From Veillonella denticariosi JCM 15641 (lineage in GTDB: Bacteria > Bacillota > Negativicutes > Veillonellales > Veillonellaceae), in contig NZ_PPDB01000007.1 of the NCBI RefSeq assembly GCF_002959855.1, positions 248,001 to 312,000 of the forward strand: a stretch of DNA of 64,000 nt, in the 5' to 3' direction. The notes below the pieces were generated by a model that worked only from the letters and a program-made list of their open reading frames with translations, was not told the origin of the DNA and searched no databases. The position numbers and the translations under genes were made by a program. This document shows positions 62,677 through 64,000 of this stretch, one piece after another (position 1 is the first letter of the stretch; each line of letters starts with the position of its first letter).

Positions 62677-63374
62677 TGAGACTTGATAAACTATTGGCCA
62701 ATAAAGCCTACGGCAGTCGTAAGGAAGTACATCAAATTATCAAAGATAAACGTGTATCTGTTAACGGAATAGTAGTAACTAGAAAAGATATGCATATTGA
62801 TCTGGATTCGGATAATATCACTGTTGACGGCCAAAGGGTCAATCGTACACAGGCATACTATGTTAAGTTTCATAAGCCGAAAGGGTATGTGACAGCTGTG
62901 GAAGACCCGATGCATCCTGTCGTGATGGATTTACTGCCGCCCGAATTTCGGAAGATGGGCGTCATTCCCGTAGGTCGTCTTGATAAGGACACGGAAGGCC
63001 TTCTGTTATTGACTAATGACGGTGTATGGGGGCATTCTATCATAAACGGTCATAAACATATACCAAAAGTATACTATGTTGAGTATGACGGTACATTATC
63101 AGCTGACGGATTACAGCGCATCCGTCAGGGAATCGTATTAGGTGACGGAACGGTCTGTAAACCGGCTGTATTAGAAATTCTTTCGCCAACCGCTTTGCAC
63201 ATGACAATCGAAGAGGGAAAGTATCACCAGGTGAAACGCATGATCGGTGCTGCGGGAGGAACGGTAACTTATTTGAAGCGCCTTTCCGTCGGATCTGTTG
63301 ATTTAAACGGTATCGAAACGGTCGGATCAATGCTAGAATTAACCCCATCAGAGGTGGACGCATTTAAAAAGTAG
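62676..63374 (+). CDS. rsuA: 16S rRNA/23S rRNA pseudouridine synthase, RsuA family
   Basis: Isomerises a uridine in rRNA. The 232-residue protein has an S4 RNA-binding domain (about 1-60: MRLDKLLANKAYGSRKEV) and the catalytic domain with KPKGYVTAVEDP, the GRLDKDTEGLLLLTNDG motif (about 99-115) holding the catalytic Asp, and EGKYHQVKRMIGAAGG. The family fits RsuA (U516 of 16S rRNA in E. coli); RluB/E/F relatives are possible. It is coupled to cobC though functionally unrelated. Confidence 0.9.
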   Translation: MRLDKLLANKAYGSRKEVHQIIKDKRVSVNGIVVTRKDMHIDLDSDNITVDGQRVNRTQAYYVKFHKPKGYVTAVEDPMHPVVMDLLPPEFRKMGVIPVGRLDKDTEGLLLLTNDGVWGHSIINGHKHIPKVYYVEYDGTLSADGLQRIRQGIVLGDGTVCKPAVLEILSPTALHMTIEEGKYHQVKRMIGAAGGTVTYLKRLSVGSVDLNGIETVGSMLELTPSEVDAFKK

Positions 63375-63444
63375 CATGAAATCCTATTCAATATAGGTAA
63401 TTTATGGTAATATTAGATGTACTTTATAGACTAGGAGCATGATT

Positions 63445-64000
63445 ATGAACGGATTAAATCGGCTACAGCAGTATATCAAAGAGCAAGAGTTAACAGGCGT
63501 TATTTTAGTGAGTCCTACAAACCTTCACTACTTTGCTGGGTTTACAGGGTCCACAGGCTTTGCGGTTATCACCGCGGAGAAAGCGTTTATGATTACCGAT
63601 TTCAGATATACCGAACAGGCTCAAATGCAATGTGAGGGATATGAGGTAATTCAATATGAAACGACTGTTATGGATTCTCTTGTAGATATTTGTAATGATA
63701 ATCATATTCATGAAGGACTCTTCGGTATAGAAGGTAAATATATGCCTGTCGATACATATGAAACATTATGTGATACATTAGATGAACGGTTTAATTTTAC
63801 GTCTACTAATTTTGCCAAGCTTCGGGCCGTAAAGCGAGAAGATGAGCTCGATTTATTACGGAAGGCCGCCAGGATCGGAGATGACGCATTTTCCGCATTG
63901 TTACCGCAATTAAAGGTCGGTATGACGGAAAACGAAGCGCGAATCATCTTAGAAACGGAAATGTTAAAGCGCGGTTCGGAAGAACCCTCCTTTGCGACCA
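63445..64000 (+). CDS. Xaa-Pro aminopeptidase, N-terminal part (runs off the right edge)
   Basis: The first 185 residues of a PepP/PepQ-like peptidase of the pita-bread fold. The creatinase-type N-terminal domain is visible: GVILVSPTNLHYFAGFTGSTGFAVI (in part), ITDFRYTEQA near 53, then the start of the catalytic domain (LRAVKREDELDLLRKAARIGDDAF, in pieces, about 125-150; LKVGMTENEA). Metal ligands lie beyond the window. AGGAG at 63433-63437 sets the ATG at 63445 rather than 63439. In Firmicutes this gene usually precedes efp. Confidence 0.88.
   Translation, partial: MNGLNRLQQYIKEQELTGVILVSPTNLHYFAGFTGSTGFAVITAEKAFMITDFRYTEQAQMQCEGYEVIQYETTVMDSLVDICNDNHIHEGLFGIEGKYMPVDTYETLCDTLDERFNFTSTNFAKLRAVKREDELDLLRKAARIGDDAFSALLPQLKVGMTENEARIILETEMLKRGSEEPSFAT

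Noticed and set aside
1-64000. CRISPR arrays, tRNA or rRNA genes, insertion sequences, prophage
   Set aside because: No regularly spaced repeats, cloverleaf sequences, rRNA-like stretches, transposase or integrase genes were seen in any gap.

Overview
The window looks like a chromosomal segment of a low-GC, Gram-negative-type firmicute in the class Negativicutes, most like Veillonella or a near relative. This rests on gene order and protein style, not on a database search. Supporting signs are a PrpC/PASTA-kinase pair beside rsmB-rlmN-rsgA-rpe, HrcA with a CIRCE operator, the rpsB-tsf-pyrH-frr-uppS-cdsA-dxr-rseP-ispG-proS order, AT-rich third codon positions and a late cobamide pathway cluster. 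It is almost entirely core genome. All but three genes lie on the + strand, which suggests one replichore with leading-strand orientation. I see no phage, insertion sequence, integrase, CRISPR array, tRNA or rRNA.

Layout. 1-5.3 kb: end of rsmB, rlmN, the PP2C phosphatase/PASTA kinase pair, rsgA, rpe, then a strong terminator. 5.3-15.2 kb: rpsB, tsf, pyrH, frr, a small unknown gene, uppS, cdsA, dxr, rseP, ispG, proS (translation, undecaprenyl and phospholipid precursors, MEP isoprenoid pathway). 15.3-18.4 kb: a PHP phosphoesterase, a P-loop/Asp23 fusion protein and miaB. 18.6-27 kb: a lone SAM methyltransferase, mutS, mutL, an RsmJ/YpiP-like methyltransferase, miaA and a PLP lyase. 27.2-32 kb: mnmA, lepA, hemW and a one-domain siroheme-type protein. 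32-41 kb: heat-shock operon hrcA-grpE-dnaK-dnaJ followed by prmA, rsmE, mtaB, hinT, rpsU and yqeY. 41.3-44.4 kb: a long glutamine synthetase with an attenuator-like leader, then psiE-like and tpx genes on the minus strand. 44.6-54.9 kb: a heterodimeric ABC exporter, a SpoU-type rRNA methylase, a ChbG/HpnK-type deacetylase plus a YbhN-type membrane protein, the UPF0735-hom-thrB threonine branch, htpX and ndk. 55-62.7 kb: a cobalamin adenosyltransferase, an unknown minus-strand gene, then cobU-cobQ-cbiB-cobS-pduX-cobD-cobC for nucleotide-loop assembly of a cobamide. 62.7-64 kb: rsuA and the start of a pepP-type peptidase.

The theme is RNA and ribosome maintenance (RlmN, RsgA, MiaA, MiaB, MtaB, MnmA, RsmE, PrmA, LepA, SpoU methylase, RsuA), protein folding, and precursor supply for the envelope. 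The protein-coding content is mostly conventional. The least ordinary signals are in RNA: a perfect 10-bp hairpin inserted between the Shine-Dalgarno and the ATG of lepA; a terminator ending directly at the SD of the glutamine synthetase gene, with an overlapping hexaloop hairpin of ANTAR-target type; a folded element of about 110 nt upstream of the hrcA promoter; a promoter-proximal terminator before the ChbG-like gene; and a CIRCE-like (11-N9-11) inverted repeat just downstream of the htpX -10 box. No new multi-gene system could be supported.
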